Shown here: positions 52,857 to 61,343 of the stretch, piece after piece
Position numbering within the stretch: position 1 is the first letter of the stretch
Layout of the letters: every line of letters starts with the position of its first letter
NCBI GenBank assembly: GCA_001299455.1
Contig: CYUK01000003.1
Span: forward strand, 1-64,000
Origin: Clostridiales bacterium SIT11
GTDB taxonomy: Bacteria > Bacillota > Clostridia > Tissierellales > Peptoniphilaceae
DNA: 64,000 nt
Direction: 5' to 3'
The notes under the pieces: model-generated
The model's input: only the letters and a program-made list of their open reading frames with translations
Databases searched by the model: none
What the model was told of the DNA's origin: nothing
Made by a program: the position numbers and the translations under genes

Positions 52857-54225
52857 TCTGCTTGTTGCAGAGATTGGAAGCACAACCACAGTCGTGAATG
52901 CTTTTGATTTTGCTGGACCTTGCCCTAAATTTGTGGGGCAAGGTCAAGCTTTTACATCCGTTGAACAAGGGGATGTAAATGTAGGAATTAACCAAGCAAT
53001 TGAAGCATTAAAAGAGTCTATTGGAGACCAAGACTTAGAATATGACCATTTAATTGCAACAAGTTCTGCAGCTGGAGGGCTCAAAATGACGGTCCACGGT
53101 CTTGTCTATGACATGACAGTACGGGCAGCCAAGGAAGCCGCTTTAGGTGCAGGTGCAAACATTAAATTTATCACAGCTGGAAAATTACGGCGGACAGATT
53201 TAAAGAGAATTGAAAATATCCAACCCAATATTATCCTATTGGCTGGCGGTGTAGACTATGGAGAAAGAGACACAGCCATTGAAAATGCAGAAAAACTTGC
53301 AAGCCTTGATATTCATGCTCCTATTATCTATGCAGGAAATATTGAAAACCAAGATGAAGTAAAGCTCATTTTTGAAGAAGCTGGAATGGAACTCTATATT
53401 GTAGAAAATGTCTATCCACAAATTGACTCTTTAAATATTGAACCCACAAGGGCGATTATTCAAAAAGTTTTTGAACGCCATATTATCCATGCCCCAGGTA
53501 TGGAAAAAGTGACAGAACTGGTCGATGGATCTATTATGCCGACACCAGGTGCTGTTATGGAAGCTGTAAAACTTCTCCAAAAGGACATTGGCGATGTTGT
53601 GGCCATTGACGTTGGAGGAGCAACAACAGACGTCCACTCTGTTGCTGAAACCAGTGATGAAATCTCAAGAATTCAAGTGGCACCAGAACCCTTTGCGAAA
53701 CGTTCTGTAGAAGGGGACTTAGGCTGCTATGTTTCCATGCCCAATGTGGTAGACTTCTTAGGAAAAGAAGATATTGCTAAGAAAATGGGTATTTCTGAAG
53801 AAGAGTTGGAAGAAGTGATTGAAAACCACCTTCCCATTCCAAAAACAGAAAAAGATATTCAATTTTCCGAAATCTTGGCAGAATATGCAACCATTACTGC
53901 CATGAAACGCCATGCAGGCCACTATAGAAACTTGTTCGGCGGCGAAGGGAAGAAGACCCTGGCTGAAGGAAAAGACTTAACCCAAGTCCAAAATATTATT
54001 GGAACTGGTGGAGCCTTAACTCGCCTTCCCCATCGGATTGAAATTATGGAAAAAATTGCCAAGTCAAATTCTGGTAATGAACTTCTACCCACTGCAGAAG
54101 CAAAAATTTTAGTTGATAATGACTATATCATGGCTTCTCTAGGTGTCATGAGTCGACATTATCCAGAAGAAGCCCTTCATCTTTTAAAAGTCAGCCTAGG
54201 CTTAGAAAAAGATGACTGTGAATAA
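52843..54225 (+). CDS. GlmL/MutL-like reactivating protein of the ornithine cluster
   Basis: 460 residues, ASKHA-type ATPase fold: LVAEIGSTTTVVNAFD at the N-terminus, ILLAGGVDYGERDTAIENA, VVAIDVGGATTDVHSV, and IIGTGGALTRLPHRIEIM. Related to GlmL/MutL, chaperones that exchange damaged B12 in mutases; the position just after oraE implies the same for OraSE. Overlaps oraE by 14 nt. AGGAG before ATG. Confidence 0.9.
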   Translation: MAKINLLVAEIGSTTTVVNAFDFAGPCPKFVGQGQAFTSVEQGDVNVGINQAIEALKESIGDQDLEYDHLIATSSAAGGLKMTVHGLVYDMTVRAAKEAALGAGANIKFITAGKLRRTDLKRIENIQPNIILLAGGVDYGERDTAIENAEKLASLDIHAPIIYAGNIENQDEVKLIFEEAGMELYIVENVYPQIDSLNIEPTRAIIQKVFERHIIHAPGMEKVTELVDGSIMPTPGAVMEAVKLLQKDIGDVVAIDVGGATTDVHSVAETSDEISRIQVAPEPFAKRSVEGDLGCYVSMPNVVDFLGKEDIAKKMGISEEELEEVIENHLPIPKTEKDIQFSEILAEYATITAMKRHAGHYRNLFGGEGKKTLAEGKDLTQVQNIIGTGGALTRLPHRIEIMEKIAKSNSGNELLPTAEAKILVDNDYIMASLGVMSRHYPEEALHLLKVSLGLEKDDCE

Positions 54226-54235
54226 ATAATTTTGG

Positions 54236-54263
54236 GGAAAGGGCTCGTCCCTTTCCTTTTTTT
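54236..54263 (+). terminator. Terminator-like hairpin between the reactivase gene and orr
   Basis: GGAAAGGG (54236-54243), CTCGT loop, CCCTTTCC (54249-54256), T7. It would cut or reduce transcription into orr. Confidence 0.85.
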
Positions 54264-54294
54264 GCATAAAAAGAGTAAAAGGAGTAAATGGACT

Positions 54295-55467
54295 ATGAAA
54301 ATAACAAGACCTGCATGGTTGGAAGTAAACCTTGACACCTTCCAAGACAATATCAAGGCCATCCGCAAGGTAATTAACAAGGACACCAAAGTTTTATCCA
54401 TTGTAAAAAGTGATGGCTATGAATTTGGAGCAGTCAAAGCTGTAGAAACCTTAAGAGAAGTTGGCGTGGACTATTTTGGTGTCGCCACCTTAAGTGAAGG
54501 AATCAGCATCCGCAATCATTTTGATGATGTAGGACTTTTAATTTTAGGCTATACACCAGAATATCTAATGGAAGATGCCATTAAAAACCGGGTGACCATG
54601 GCCTGCTATTCTTTAGAATCTGCAAAACAAATGAATGACCACGCCCAAAAATTGGGGATGAAGGCCATTGTCCATGTTGTTTTAGATACAGGAATGAACC
54701 GGATTGGCTTCCAAACCTATGAAGACAAAATTGAAGAAACAGCCAAGACCATTGTGGAAATTTCTAAGCTAGACCACATTAACCTAGAAGGAATGTTCAC
54801 CCACTTTGCTGTAGCAGATGAAGATGAAGCCTATACTAAGAGCCAATTTGAACGCTATATGAAGACCTACAAGGCCATTGAAGAAGCTGGCTATAAAATT
54901 CCTAGACCCCATGTAAGCAACTCCCATGCCACCATGAAATATCGGGACTTTGACCTTTATTATGACCGTCCAGGTATCCTACAATATGGATCTGTTGAAG
55001 GAGATCCTGCAGGAAAAGACTTTGATGTCCACTTTATTGGCGCAATTAAGGCTCTTATCGGCCATGTGAAGACCATCCCAGCTGGGGAAGGTGTTTCCTA
55101 TGGCTTAACCTATACCACAGACAAGGAATCCAAAATTGCCACCCTACCCCTGGGCTATGCCGATGGAATCCCTAGACTTCTTTCCAATAAGATTGATGTT
55201 CTAGTTAATGGCAAACGCTGCAAGCAAGTGGGGCGGATTTGTATGGACCAATTTATGATTGATGTTACCGACGTAGATTGCAAGGTAGGTGACGAAGTGG
55301 TCATTATTGGAAAGCAAGGGGACGAAGAAATCACCATTGAAGAAATTGCAGAACATGCTGGAGAAATTCCAACATCTTTTGTAACCCACTTTAATAAGAG
55401 ACTTCCCAGAGTTTATATTAAAGGTGGAGAAATTGTGGAAGTGGATGATTTAGTATTAAGACAATAA
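54295..55467 (+). CDS. orr: Ornithine racemase (alanine-racemase-like PLP enzyme)
   Basis: 390 residues; PLP barrel racemase. TKVLSIVKSDGYEFGAVK carries the PLP lysine (K38), the catalytic Tyr is in GVSYGLTYTT, and PLGYADGIPRLLSN and GRICMDQFMIDVTD are family motifs. Alanine racemase is the closest family, but the PLP-loop SDGYEFG differs from the usual ADAYGHG and the gene is in an ornithine cluster, so ornithine is the inferred substrate. ATG 54295 follows AAAGGAG. Gives D-ornithine for OraSE. Confidence 0.8.
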   Translation: MKITRPAWLEVNLDTFQDNIKAIRKVINKDTKVLSIVKSDGYEFGAVKAVETLREVGVDYFGVATLSEGISIRNHFDDVGLLILGYTPEYLMEDAIKNRVTMACYSLESAKQMNDHAQKLGMKAIVHVVLDTGMNRIGFQTYEDKIEETAKTIVEISKLDHINLEGMFTHFAVADEDEAYTKSQFERYMKTYKAIEEAGYKIPRPHVSNSHATMKYRDFDLYYDRPGILQYGSVEGDPAGKDFDVHFIGAIKALIGHVKTIPAGEGVSYGLTYTTDKESKIATLPLGYADGIPRLLSNKIDVLVNGKRCKQVGRICMDQFMIDVTDVDCKVGDEVVIIGKQGDEEITIEEIAEHAGEIPTSFVTHFNKRLPRVYIKGGEIVEVDDLVLRQ

Positions 55468-55492
55468 AATAGGATCCAATCCATGATATAGG

Positions 55493-55530
55493 GAACCTCT
55501 GGTCCATAAAAAGGCCTAGGGGTTCTTTCT
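55493..55530 (+). terminator. Probable terminator after orr
   Basis: GAACCTC (55493-55499) pairs with GGGGTTC (55519-55525, one G:U), followed by TTTCT. 55540-55795 is AT-rich, with an alternating ATATATATAT tract at about 55583-55594 and no gene recognised. Confidence 0.55.
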
Positions 55531-55795
55531 ATTTTTAGAAGTTTTCAGTAAAAATGTAAATTTTAAGGATTGATTTAGCATATATATATATGGGTATATA
55601 AAAAATAGAAGGGAAAGCTTTAAAGTGAAAAAGTGAGGATAGGGCCTTAAGAAAAGAAAACTACTTATTCAAAGTTCTCTAAAGGAAAAGGAATTTTAAT
55701 TCTAGGGGGAAAATAGAAGAGATTATTTAAAGAGACGTTTTATTAAAGGGCGAAAAGAAAATAGAGAAGACCTTAAAAATAAGGGAGATGAAGAC

Positions 55796-56224
55796 ATGAA
55801 AAAAAGTAATAGTATCTATAACTTATTGGGATTATTAGCCTATGGAATTTTTTGCTTTTTATCCTATCAAGTGGTGGCAAATTATGAACTGAGCTGGGGC
55901 CTTTTACTTTTTACCTTGGCCGCACTCATCGTCAGTAAAGCAAGCCTCCAAGGCTTTTTATCTAGCCTGGGAGACCAAGGGAAAAAGGAACTTCCCTTCC
56001 GAATTGTTTACTTTCTCCTCTACTTTGCCGGCTCAGTCTTTATCATGGTCCTATACCGGAGCAACAAGCCCATGGAAATCATAACGAGCAACCTTTACAA
56101 TACAGCCTACTTTACCTATATGGGCCTCTCCATGTTTTGTGCCATAGATTTTCTAGTCCGGTATTTTTTTCGGAAGGACCTAAAACAAATGGAAGAGGAA
56201 AGAAAAAATAAAGGGAAAAATTGA
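55796..56224 (+). CDS. Small membrane protein, four helices
   Basis: 142 residues with membrane segments at about 8-27, 33-48, 69-87 and 103-122 and a Lys/Glu-rich tail. No family recognised. GGGAGATGAAG precedes ATG. Its stop is 12 nt before the ylxM promoter. Function unknown. Confidence 0.65.
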   Translation: MKKSNSIYNLLGLLAYGIFCFLSYQVVANYELSWGLLLFTLAALIVSKASLQGFLSSLGDQGKKELPFRIVYFLLYFAGSVFIMVLYRSNKPMEIITSNLYNTAYFTYMGLSMFCAIDFLVRYFFRKDLKQMEEERKNKGKN

Positions 56225-56235
56225 AAAATCTAGTC

Positions 56236-56263
56236 TTGACGAATGGATAGGATTTGATATAAT
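56236..56263 (+). promoter_or_regulatory. Promoter of ylxM-ffh
   Basis: TTGACG (56236-56241), 16-nt spacer, TATAAT (56258-56263). The last three bases of the -10 lie in a 16-bp inverted repeat (56261-56297). Confidence 0.75.
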
Positions 56264-56297
56264 AATAGGGTCAAGAGTTTGTCTTGACCCTATTATT
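56261..56297. repeat. 16-bp perfect inverted repeat at the ylxM-ffh transcription start
   Basis: AATAATAGGGTCAAGA (56261-56276), loop GTTTG, TCTTGACCCTATTATT (56282-56297). No T run after it. The expected +1 near 56270 lies in the left arm. It may act as an operator, or as an RNA stem in transcripts coming from upstream. Confidence 0.85.
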
Positions 56298-56311
56298 GCG
56301 TGGTGATTCAA

Positions 56312-56659
56312 ATGATTGAAAGAACAGTCGAAGTTGGTTTGTTATTGGATTGCTATGAAAACTTACTTCACGACCGGACAAGAAAAATTTTAAAGGACTA
56401 TTTTTCCTATGACCTCTCCTTAAATGAGATTGCCGACCAGCAAGGAATTTCCAAGCAGGCCGTCAGCGATCAAATTAAGCGAGGGGAAGAAAAGCTCCAT
56501 GGCTATGAAGAGGCCCTGGGACTCTTGGAAAAAAATAGGCGGATAGATGCCGCCTTGGGCCTGTGTATTAAAAAATTAGAGACCCTGCATGAAAAAGAAG
56601 GGGAAAAAGTCCGGGAGGAAGTCGTAAAAACATTACAGGAGGTGGCAAGTGGTCTTTGA
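56312..56659 (+). CDS. ylxM: YlxM-family helix-turn-helix protein
   Basis: 115 residues; sigma-70 region 4-like HTH (DLSLNEIADQQGISKQAVSDQIKRGEEKL, residues about 30-59). Stands before ffh in Firmicutes and in streptococci stimulates SRP. ATG 56312 is chosen with GGTGAT at 56302-56307; GTG 56300 and 56303 in frame are alternatives. It overlaps ffh by 11 nt. Confidence 0.9.
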   Translation: MIERTVEVGLLLDCYENLLHDRTRKILKDYFSYDLSLNEIADQQGISKQAVSDQIKRGEEKLHGYEEALGLLEKNRRIDAALGLCIKKLETLHEKEGEKVREEVVKTLQEVASGL

Positions 56660-57995
56660 ATCTTTATCGGATAAGCTTCAAAATACTCTAGGAAAGCTCC
56701 AGGGCAAGGGCAAGGTTTCTGAAAAAGATGTGAAGGAAGCCATGCGGGAAGTAAAACTTGCCCTCTTGGAAGCAGATGTAAACTTTAAAGTGGTCAAGGA
56801 CTTTGTCAAAAAAGTTCGAGACCGGTCCGTTGGCTCTGAAGTCATGGAATCCTTGACTCCTGGCCAACAGGTGATTAAAATTGTCAACGAAGAGCTCACA
56901 AATTTAATGGGGACAGAGGAAGTCAAGCTAAACCTGGCAGGACCTGGACCGTCTGTCATTTTAATGTGTGGTCTTCAAGGGGCCGGGAAAACAACAACCG
57001 TTGGGAAACTGGCAAAAAAACTGAAAAAAGAAGGCAAGCGGCCCTTGGTTGTAGCTTGTGACGTCTATCGACCAGCAGCCATCAAGCAATTGGAAGTGGT
57101 GGCTGGACAAGTGGATGTACCTATTTTTCAAATGGGAGACAAGATTTCTCCTGTAGACATTGCCAAGGCTGCCTTGGAGCATGGAAAGAAAAATGGGAAC
57201 AATGTGATTTTACTGGATACGGCTGGACGTCTTCACATTGATGAAGACCTCATGGGGGAATTAAAGGAAATTAAGGAAGCTACCAATCCTTCCGATATTC
57301 TTTTAGTCCTAGATGCCATGACCGGGCAAGATGCGGTAAATGTGGCAGAACACTTTGATGGAGAGCTGGACATTACCGGGGTCATCCTGACCAAGCTAGA
57401 TGGGGATGTCCGTGGTGGAGCCGCCCTTTCCATTCGTGCCGTGACCAACAAGCCCATTAAGTTTATTACCATGGGCGAAAAAATGGACCAATTGGAAGCC
57501 TTCCATCCAGACCGAATGGCCTCTAGGATTTTGGGCATGGGAGATGTTCTCTCCTTAATTGAAAAGGCCCAATCTTCTGTAGATGAACAAAAGGCCAGGG
57601 AACTGGAAGAAAAGCTGCGAAAGCAAAGTTTTACCCTGGATGATTTTTTAGACCAAATTGCACAAATGCGGAAGATGGGTCCCATAGGAGATCTTGTGGG
57701 CATGCTTCCCGGGGTGAATTCTAAGGCCTTAAAGGGCTTTGATGCAGCTGGGTCGGAAAAGGCCATGAATCAAATGGAGGCCATTATCCGGTCCATGACA
57801 CCCAAGGAAAGAGCGAATCCAGATATTATTGACAATTCCAGACGGAAGCGGATTGCAGAAGGATCTGGAGTCCAGGTTGTAGAAGTCAACCGGCTACTGA
57901 AGCAGTTTAAGGACTTACGAAAGCTCATGAAGCAGTTTGGAAACATGGGGAAGGGAAAGAAAATGCGAAAGATGAAGATGCCCTTTCCATTTTAA
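56649..57995 (+). CDS. ffh: Signal recognition particle protein Ffh
   Basis: 448 residues, GTG start behind GGAGG. N domain (1-85), G domain (MCGLQGAGKTTTVGKLAKKL; VACDVYRPAAIKQLEVV; LDTAGRLHIDEDL; LTKLDGDVRGGAALS), and Met-rich M domain (about 300-448) ending in a basic tail GKGKKMRKMKMPF. Works with FtsY (46665) and 4.5S/SRP RNA, not seen here. Confidence 0.97.
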   Translation: MVFESLSDKLQNTLGKLQGKGKVSEKDVKEAMREVKLALLEADVNFKVVKDFVKKVRDRSVGSEVMESLTPGQQVIKIVNEELTNLMGTEEVKLNLAGPGPSVILMCGLQGAGKTTTVGKLAKKLKKEGKRPLVVACDVYRPAAIKQLEVVAGQVDVPIFQMGDKISPVDIAKAALEHGKKNGNNVILLDTAGRLHIDEDLMGELKEIKEATNPSDILLVLDAMTGQDAVNVAEHFDGELDITGVILTKLDGDVRGGAALSIRAVTNKPIKFITMGEKMDQLEAFHPDRMASRILGMGDVLSLIEKAQSSVDEQKARELEEKLRKQSFTLDDFLDQIAQMRKMGPIGDLVGMLPGVNSKALKGFDAAGSEKAMNQMEAIIRSMTPKERANPDIIDNSRRKRIAEGSGVQVVEVNRLLKQFKDLRKLMKQFGNMGKGKKMRKMKMPFPF

Positions 57996-58003
57996 GTGTG
58001 CTT

Positions 58004-58025
58004 AAAATTTATTTAAATAAATTTT
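58004..58025. repeat. A/T-only 22-bp perfect palindrome before rpsP
   Basis: AAAATTTATTT (58004-58014) followed directly by its complement (58015-58025). Between ffh and rpsP; it may contain promoter elements but no clear -35/-10 pair was found. Confidence 0.6.
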
Positions 58026-58050
58026 ATAGTTTATTATTGGAGGTGAAAAG

Positions 58051-58368
58051 ATGGCAGTTAAAATTCGTTTAAGAAGAATGGGAGCAAAGAAAAATCCATT
58101 TTACCGGATTGTCGTTGCAGACTCAAGAGCACCAAGAGATGGTCGCTTTATTGAAGAGTTGGGCTATTACGAACCCCTGAGCAAGGAAAAAAATGTAAAA
58201 GTGGATGCAGAAAAGGTCCAAAAATGGATTCAAAATGGAGCAAAACCTACAACTACAGTAGACCGTCTCTTTAAGGCAAATAATGTCTATGCTGGTCAAA
58301 CAGAAAGCTCTGTAGAAGAAACTTCTGAAGAAGTTACAGAAGAAGTAGAAGAGGCTGAAGAAGCTTAA
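58051..58368 (+). CDS. rpsP: 30S ribosomal protein S16
   Basis: 105 residues; [20 protein letters not shown] and [18 protein letters not shown] are S16 marks. The last 25 residues are a Glu-rich tail ([19 protein letters not shown]), longer than minimal S16. GGAGGTG before ATG. Confidence 0.97.
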   Translation: MAVKIRLRRMGAKKNPFYRIVVADSRAPRDGRFIEELGYYEPLSKEKNVKVDAEKVQKWIQNGAKPTTTVDRLFKANNVYAGQTESSVEETSEEVTEEVEEAEEA

Positions 58369-58378
58369 GGAGGGGCCC

Positions 58379-58615
58379 ATGGTAGAATTTGTAGAATACA
58401 TTGCCAAGGCCATTGTCCAATATCCAGATGAAGTCCGTGTAGAAGAAAAGGAAATTCCCAAAGGAAAACAACTTCTTTTATATGTGAACCAAGAGGACAT
58501 GGGACGGGTCATCGGCCGTGGTGGAAAAATTGCCAATGCCATGCGAACTGTTTTAAAAGCTGTCAGTATGAAGGAAAATTGCGACATTTATTTAGAGATT
58601 GTTGCCAATGAGTGA
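58379..58615 (+). CDS. khpA: KH-domain RNA-binding protein KhpA
   Basis: 78 residues; YlqC/KhpA. The KH loop is DMGRVIGRGGKIANAMRTVL (GxxG at about 46-49). Partner of KhpB in small-RNA and cell-division control. AGGAGG before ATG. Between rpsP and rimM as usual. Confidence 0.94.
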   Translation: MVEFVEYIAKAIVQYPDEVRVEEKEIPKGKQLLLYVNQEDMGRVIGRGGKIANAMRTVLKAVSMKENCDIYLEIVANE

Positions 58616-59108
58616 TCAAACCCAACTAGGAAAAATAGTCAACAGCCATGGGCTGGATGGGACAGTAAAACTCTATCCCTATACTGACTGTTTAGACCAA
58701 TTTCAAGAAGGGATGACCTTAGAAATCGGAAATCCTAGTCAAAGTTATCAGGTTAAAAAAGTTCGCCAGCAAAAAGGCATGGTGTATCTTAAGCTTGAGG
58801 GCATAGAAACGAGGACAGAGGCAGATGGCCTGAAAGAGGCACCTGTATATGTCCTAAAAGAAAATCGCAGGGACTTACAGGCCAATGAATACTTTATTGA
58901 AGACTTGCTGGGTTTTTCTGTCTATGAAGAAGATGGAAACTTTTTAGGAAGCCTTCAAGAAGTAGAAAAAGGACTGGCCAACGATCTTTATATTGTTAAG
59001 GGTGAAGATAAGGTCTATTGGATTCCAGGAGTGAAAGAATTTATTCTGAAGATTGACCTGGAAGAAAAAAAGATTGTTGTCCACTTAATTGAAGGGATGG
59101 CCCTATGA
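58608..59108 (+). CDS. rimM: 16S rRNA processing protein RimM
   Basis: 166 residues; KIVNSHGLDGTVKLYPYTD at the N-terminus and a PRC-barrel C-terminal half (YFIEDLLGFSVYEEDGNFLG; DLYIV...YWIPGVKEFI). Assists 30S head assembly with S19. Start ATG 58608 overlaps khpA by 8 nt; a TTG at 58599 is less likely. Confidence 0.95.
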   Translation: MSDQTQLGKIVNSHGLDGTVKLYPYTDCLDQFQEGMTLEIGNPSQSYQVKKVRQQKGMVYLKLEGIETRTEADGLKEAPVYVLKENRRDLQANEYFIEDLLGFSVYEEDGNFLGSLQEVEKGLANDLYIVKGEDKVYWIPGVKEFILKIDLEEKKIVVHLIEGMAL

Positions 59109-59842
59109 AAATTACGGTACTGACCTTATTTCCCGAAGCCTTTACCTGGCTCAAGAATTATAGTATGATTCAAAGGGCCCTGGAGATTGGCGCCTTGGAC
59201 TTAGAACTTGTTCAAATTCGGGATTTTGCAGCCAATAAGTACAAAAAGGTGGATGATTATTCCTTTGGTGGAGGCCCTGGCATGGTTATGGCTCCCCAGC
59301 CTTTATTTGATGCCCTAGATAGTCTAGAGGATCCAGGACGGGTCTACTATCTTTCCCCCCAGGGAAAGACTCTGACCCAGGACAAGTTGTTCCAGCTTAA
59401 GTCGGAAGAAAAAATTGTCCTTTTAAATGGCCACTATGAAGGGATTGACCAAAGAGTCATTGACCAAAAGGTGGATGAAGAAATTTCTATTGGAGACTAT
59501 GTCCTGTCTGGTGGAGAAATCGCCAGTCTAGTGATTATTGATGGGATTAGCCGGCTCCTAGATGGAGTTCTAACTTCCAGCGAAAACTATATGGACGAGT
59601 CCCATGTGGGGAAATTTTTGGAAAATGCCCAATACACAAGACCTGCAAATTTTCGAGGCCTTGAAGTACCAGAGGTTCTTTTAAGCGGCCACCATGAAAA
59701 CATTCGAAAGTTCCGTCTCCATTCTAAGATTAAAAATACTCTGGAAAAGAGACCGGACTTGCTAGATGAAAGCATGATGACCCAAGAGGAAAGAGCCATC
59801 TATAATGAAATAAAAAAAGAAATAGAGAAGGGAGGTCTATGA
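59105..59842 (+). CDS. trmD: tRNA (guanine37-N1)-methyltransferase
   Basis: 245 residues; knotted SPOUT enzyme. [54 protein letters not shown] and [20 protein letters not shown] are TrmD motifs. Overlaps rimM by 4 nt. Confidence 0.97.
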   Translation: MKITVLTLFPEAFTWLKNYSMIQRALEIGALDLELVQIRDFAANKYKKVDDYSFGGGPGMVMAPQPLFDALDSLEDPGRVYYLSPQGKTLTQDKLFQLKSEEKIVLLNGHYEGIDQRVIDQKVDEEISIGDYVLSGGEIASLVIIDGISRLLDGVLTSSENYMDESHVGKFLENAQYTRPANFRGLEVPEVLLSGHHENIRKFRLHSKIKNTLEKRPDLLDESMMTQEERAIYNEIKKEIEKGGL

Positions 59843-60186
59843 TGGATATTATTAAAAATATTGAAGAAGAACAAAAGAAAGACATTGTTGATTTTCGTCC
59901 AGGAGATACCGTTGAAGTTGCTTACCGGATTATTGAAGGCAGCCGGGAACGGGTACAAGCTTTCCAAGGAACTGTCATTAAACGCCAAGGATCCGGAATC
60001 AGTGAAACCTTCACTGTCCGCAGACTTTCTTACGGAGTTGGTGTGGAACGTACTTTCCTAGTACATTCTCCAAGAATTGAAAACCTAAAAGTACTTCGTA
60101 GAGGACGCGTTCGTCGTGCAAAACTTTACTATTTACGTGGACGCCAAGGAAAAGCTGCCAAGGTTCGTGAACGTAAAAGCTATTAA
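59842..60186 (+). CDS. rplS: 50S ribosomal protein L19
   Basis: 114 residues; [23 protein letters not shown]-type start and [20 protein letters not shown]. Two ATGs are adjacent; 59842 is 6 nt from GGAGG and matches the family start [10 protein letters not shown], while 59839 is only 3 nt from it. Confidence 0.96.
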   Translation: MDIIKNIEEEQKKDIVDFRPGDTVEVAYRIIEGSRERVQAFQGTVIKRQGSGISETFTVRRLSYGVGVERTFLVHSPRIENLKVLRRGRVRRAKLYYLRGRQGKAAKVRERKSY

Positions 60187-60193
60187 AAAACAC

Positions 60194-60271
60194 TCTAGAC
60201 ACAACAAAAGTTATAATAAATCTTTACCAAAGCTTAAAAATTTGTTATAATATATTTGTTGTGAATCTAGA
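60194..60271. repeat. Inverted repeat enclosing the tRNA-Gly/Ile promoter
   Basis: TCTAGACACAACAAA (60194-60208) is inverted at 60255-60271 as TTTGTTGTG-AA-TCTAGA, 15 matching pairs with a 2-nt bulge. The 46-nt loop contains the promoter. It could fold as a weak stem in rplS read-through RNA, or be the ends of a small insertion. Confidence 0.75.
60223..60251 (+). promoter_or_regulatory. Promoter of tRNA-Gly/tRNA-Ile
   Basis: TTTACC (60223-60228), 17-nt spacer, TATAAT (60246-60251), about 27 nt before tRNA-Gly. Confidence 0.7.
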
Positions 60272-60277
60272 GGGACT

Positions 60278-60351
60278 GCGGGTGTAGCTCAGTGGTAGAG
60301 CCCCAGCCTTCCAAGCTGGTTGCGAGAGTTCGATTCTCTTCACCCGCTCCA
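60278..60351 (+). tRNA. tRNA-Gly (TCC), copy 2
   Basis: Identical over all 74 nt to the copy at 1284-1357; anticodon TCC, encoded CCA. Confidence 0.95.
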
Positions 60352-60352
60352 G

Positions 60353-60429
<77 letters not shown>

Positions 60430-60433
60430 AATA

Positions 60434-60476
60434 AACCGCCTATTAAAGCAATTCAAGCTTTTGCAGGCGGTTTTTT
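60434..60476 (+). terminator. Terminator of the tRNA pair
   Basis: AACCGCC (60434-60440) pairs with GGCGGTT (60466-60472) with an inner AAAGC/GCTTT stem, then TTTT. It reaches into the 3' end of the convergent YprB-like gene. Confidence 0.85.
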
Positions 60477-61282
60477 AGTACTTGTAAAATATCTTCTTTA
60501 AAATAATTTTGACCCCAAACCAAAACGAGAACTTGGTCCTCTAGGGGAAGGTCTTTTAGGCCCAACCTTTTTAAGGGAGGACAAAGGATGTAGTAGGCTT
60601 CCTTATCTTCTAAAGTCCCCTTGTTCAAGAGGATTTGATAGGAAAAGGCGCCATCTCGGACAGTTAAGGAATCGAAAGCCTGGTGGTTTTCCTGGTTCTT
60701 GAGGGAAGTTTTTCCCTGGACAAGTAGGGTGTCAGCTAGAAGGTCTAGAGATTCCACCTGGTAGCGACCTAAGAGGGCCAGGTCTTTTTCAAGTTTTTGG
60801 AAGTCTAAGTCCAAGTCCCTATACCAAGACAACTCTTCTTTTGCGACTTGAATTAAGGCTTCCTTGGCCTCTGGATTTTGGTCCTCATAATAAGCTTTTA
60901 GGTATTTTTTTTCATTTTTATACCCTAGCCCCGGACTTTTGGTATAATAAAGTTGCCAAGATGCCCGGGTTTTCCCAGGAAAGGCATGGAACTTTTCCAA
61001 GTTTTCTTGGACCTGCCAAAGGTCACGATGGTCTGGCCTATAATTTTTTAATTGGAAGTCTTGTAACTTGCGATTTAAAAATTTTAAGTCAAATTGACTC
61101 CCTCGAAAGCTGGTAATGGACCTAGGGGCTTGGGCCAAAAATCCTTCTAAGAAGGGGATTTCCTGGTTGAAGCTGGGAAGGAAAAGACTTTGTAGATTTT
61201 TTCCCTTGCTATCCATCCAGGCGATGAGGTAAATAGAATCTTTATGGGGGTTTAAACCCGTTGTTTTAATTTTAAAATACAT
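60443..61282 (-). CDS. YprB-like RNase H-fold protein lacking the first catalytic acidic pair
   Basis: 279 residues. The order of segments fits YprB-type 3'-5' exonuclease domains (TTGLNPHKDSIYLIAW; SITSFRGSQFDLKFL; YRPDHRDLWQ; ASWQLYYTKSPGLGYKN). The usual DIETTG start, with two metal-binding acids, reads KIKTTG here, while the Asp in QFDLKF and in HRDLW remain. The C-terminal part (about 165-279) is a TPR-like/unknown region. Loss of both residues suggests an inactive or altered nuclease. Start ATG 61282 leaves nothing upstream of the motif. Confidence 0.7.
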   Translation of the reverse strand: MYFKIKTTGLNPHKDSIYLIAWMDSKGKNLQSLFLPSFNQEIPFLEGFLAQAPRSITSFRGSQFDLKFLNRKLQDFQLKNYRPDHRDLWQVQENLEKFHAFPGKTRASWQLYYTKSPGLGYKNEKKYLKAYYEDQNPEAKEALIQVAKEELSWYRDLDLDFQKLEKDLALLGRYQVESLDLLADTLLVQGKTSLKNQENHQAFDSLTVRDGAFSYQILLNKGTLEDKEAYYILCPPLKRLGLKDLPLEDQVLVLVWGQNYFKEDILQVLKNRLQKLELL

Positions 61283-61343
61283 GATGTCTCCTTTGTTTTA
61301 GTCTACCACAAAAGCGGACATCCTTGAATAGAAAGGAAGAGGA

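Noticed and set aside
55583-55600. Alternating AT tract as a CRISPR-like or satellite repeat
   Set aside because: Only a short dinucleotide run; no spacers or longer repeat units anywhere in the window.
58004-58025. A/T palindrome before rpsP as a regulatory operator
   Set aside because: Made only of A and T in an AT-rich gap; may arise by chance, kept as a repeat only.
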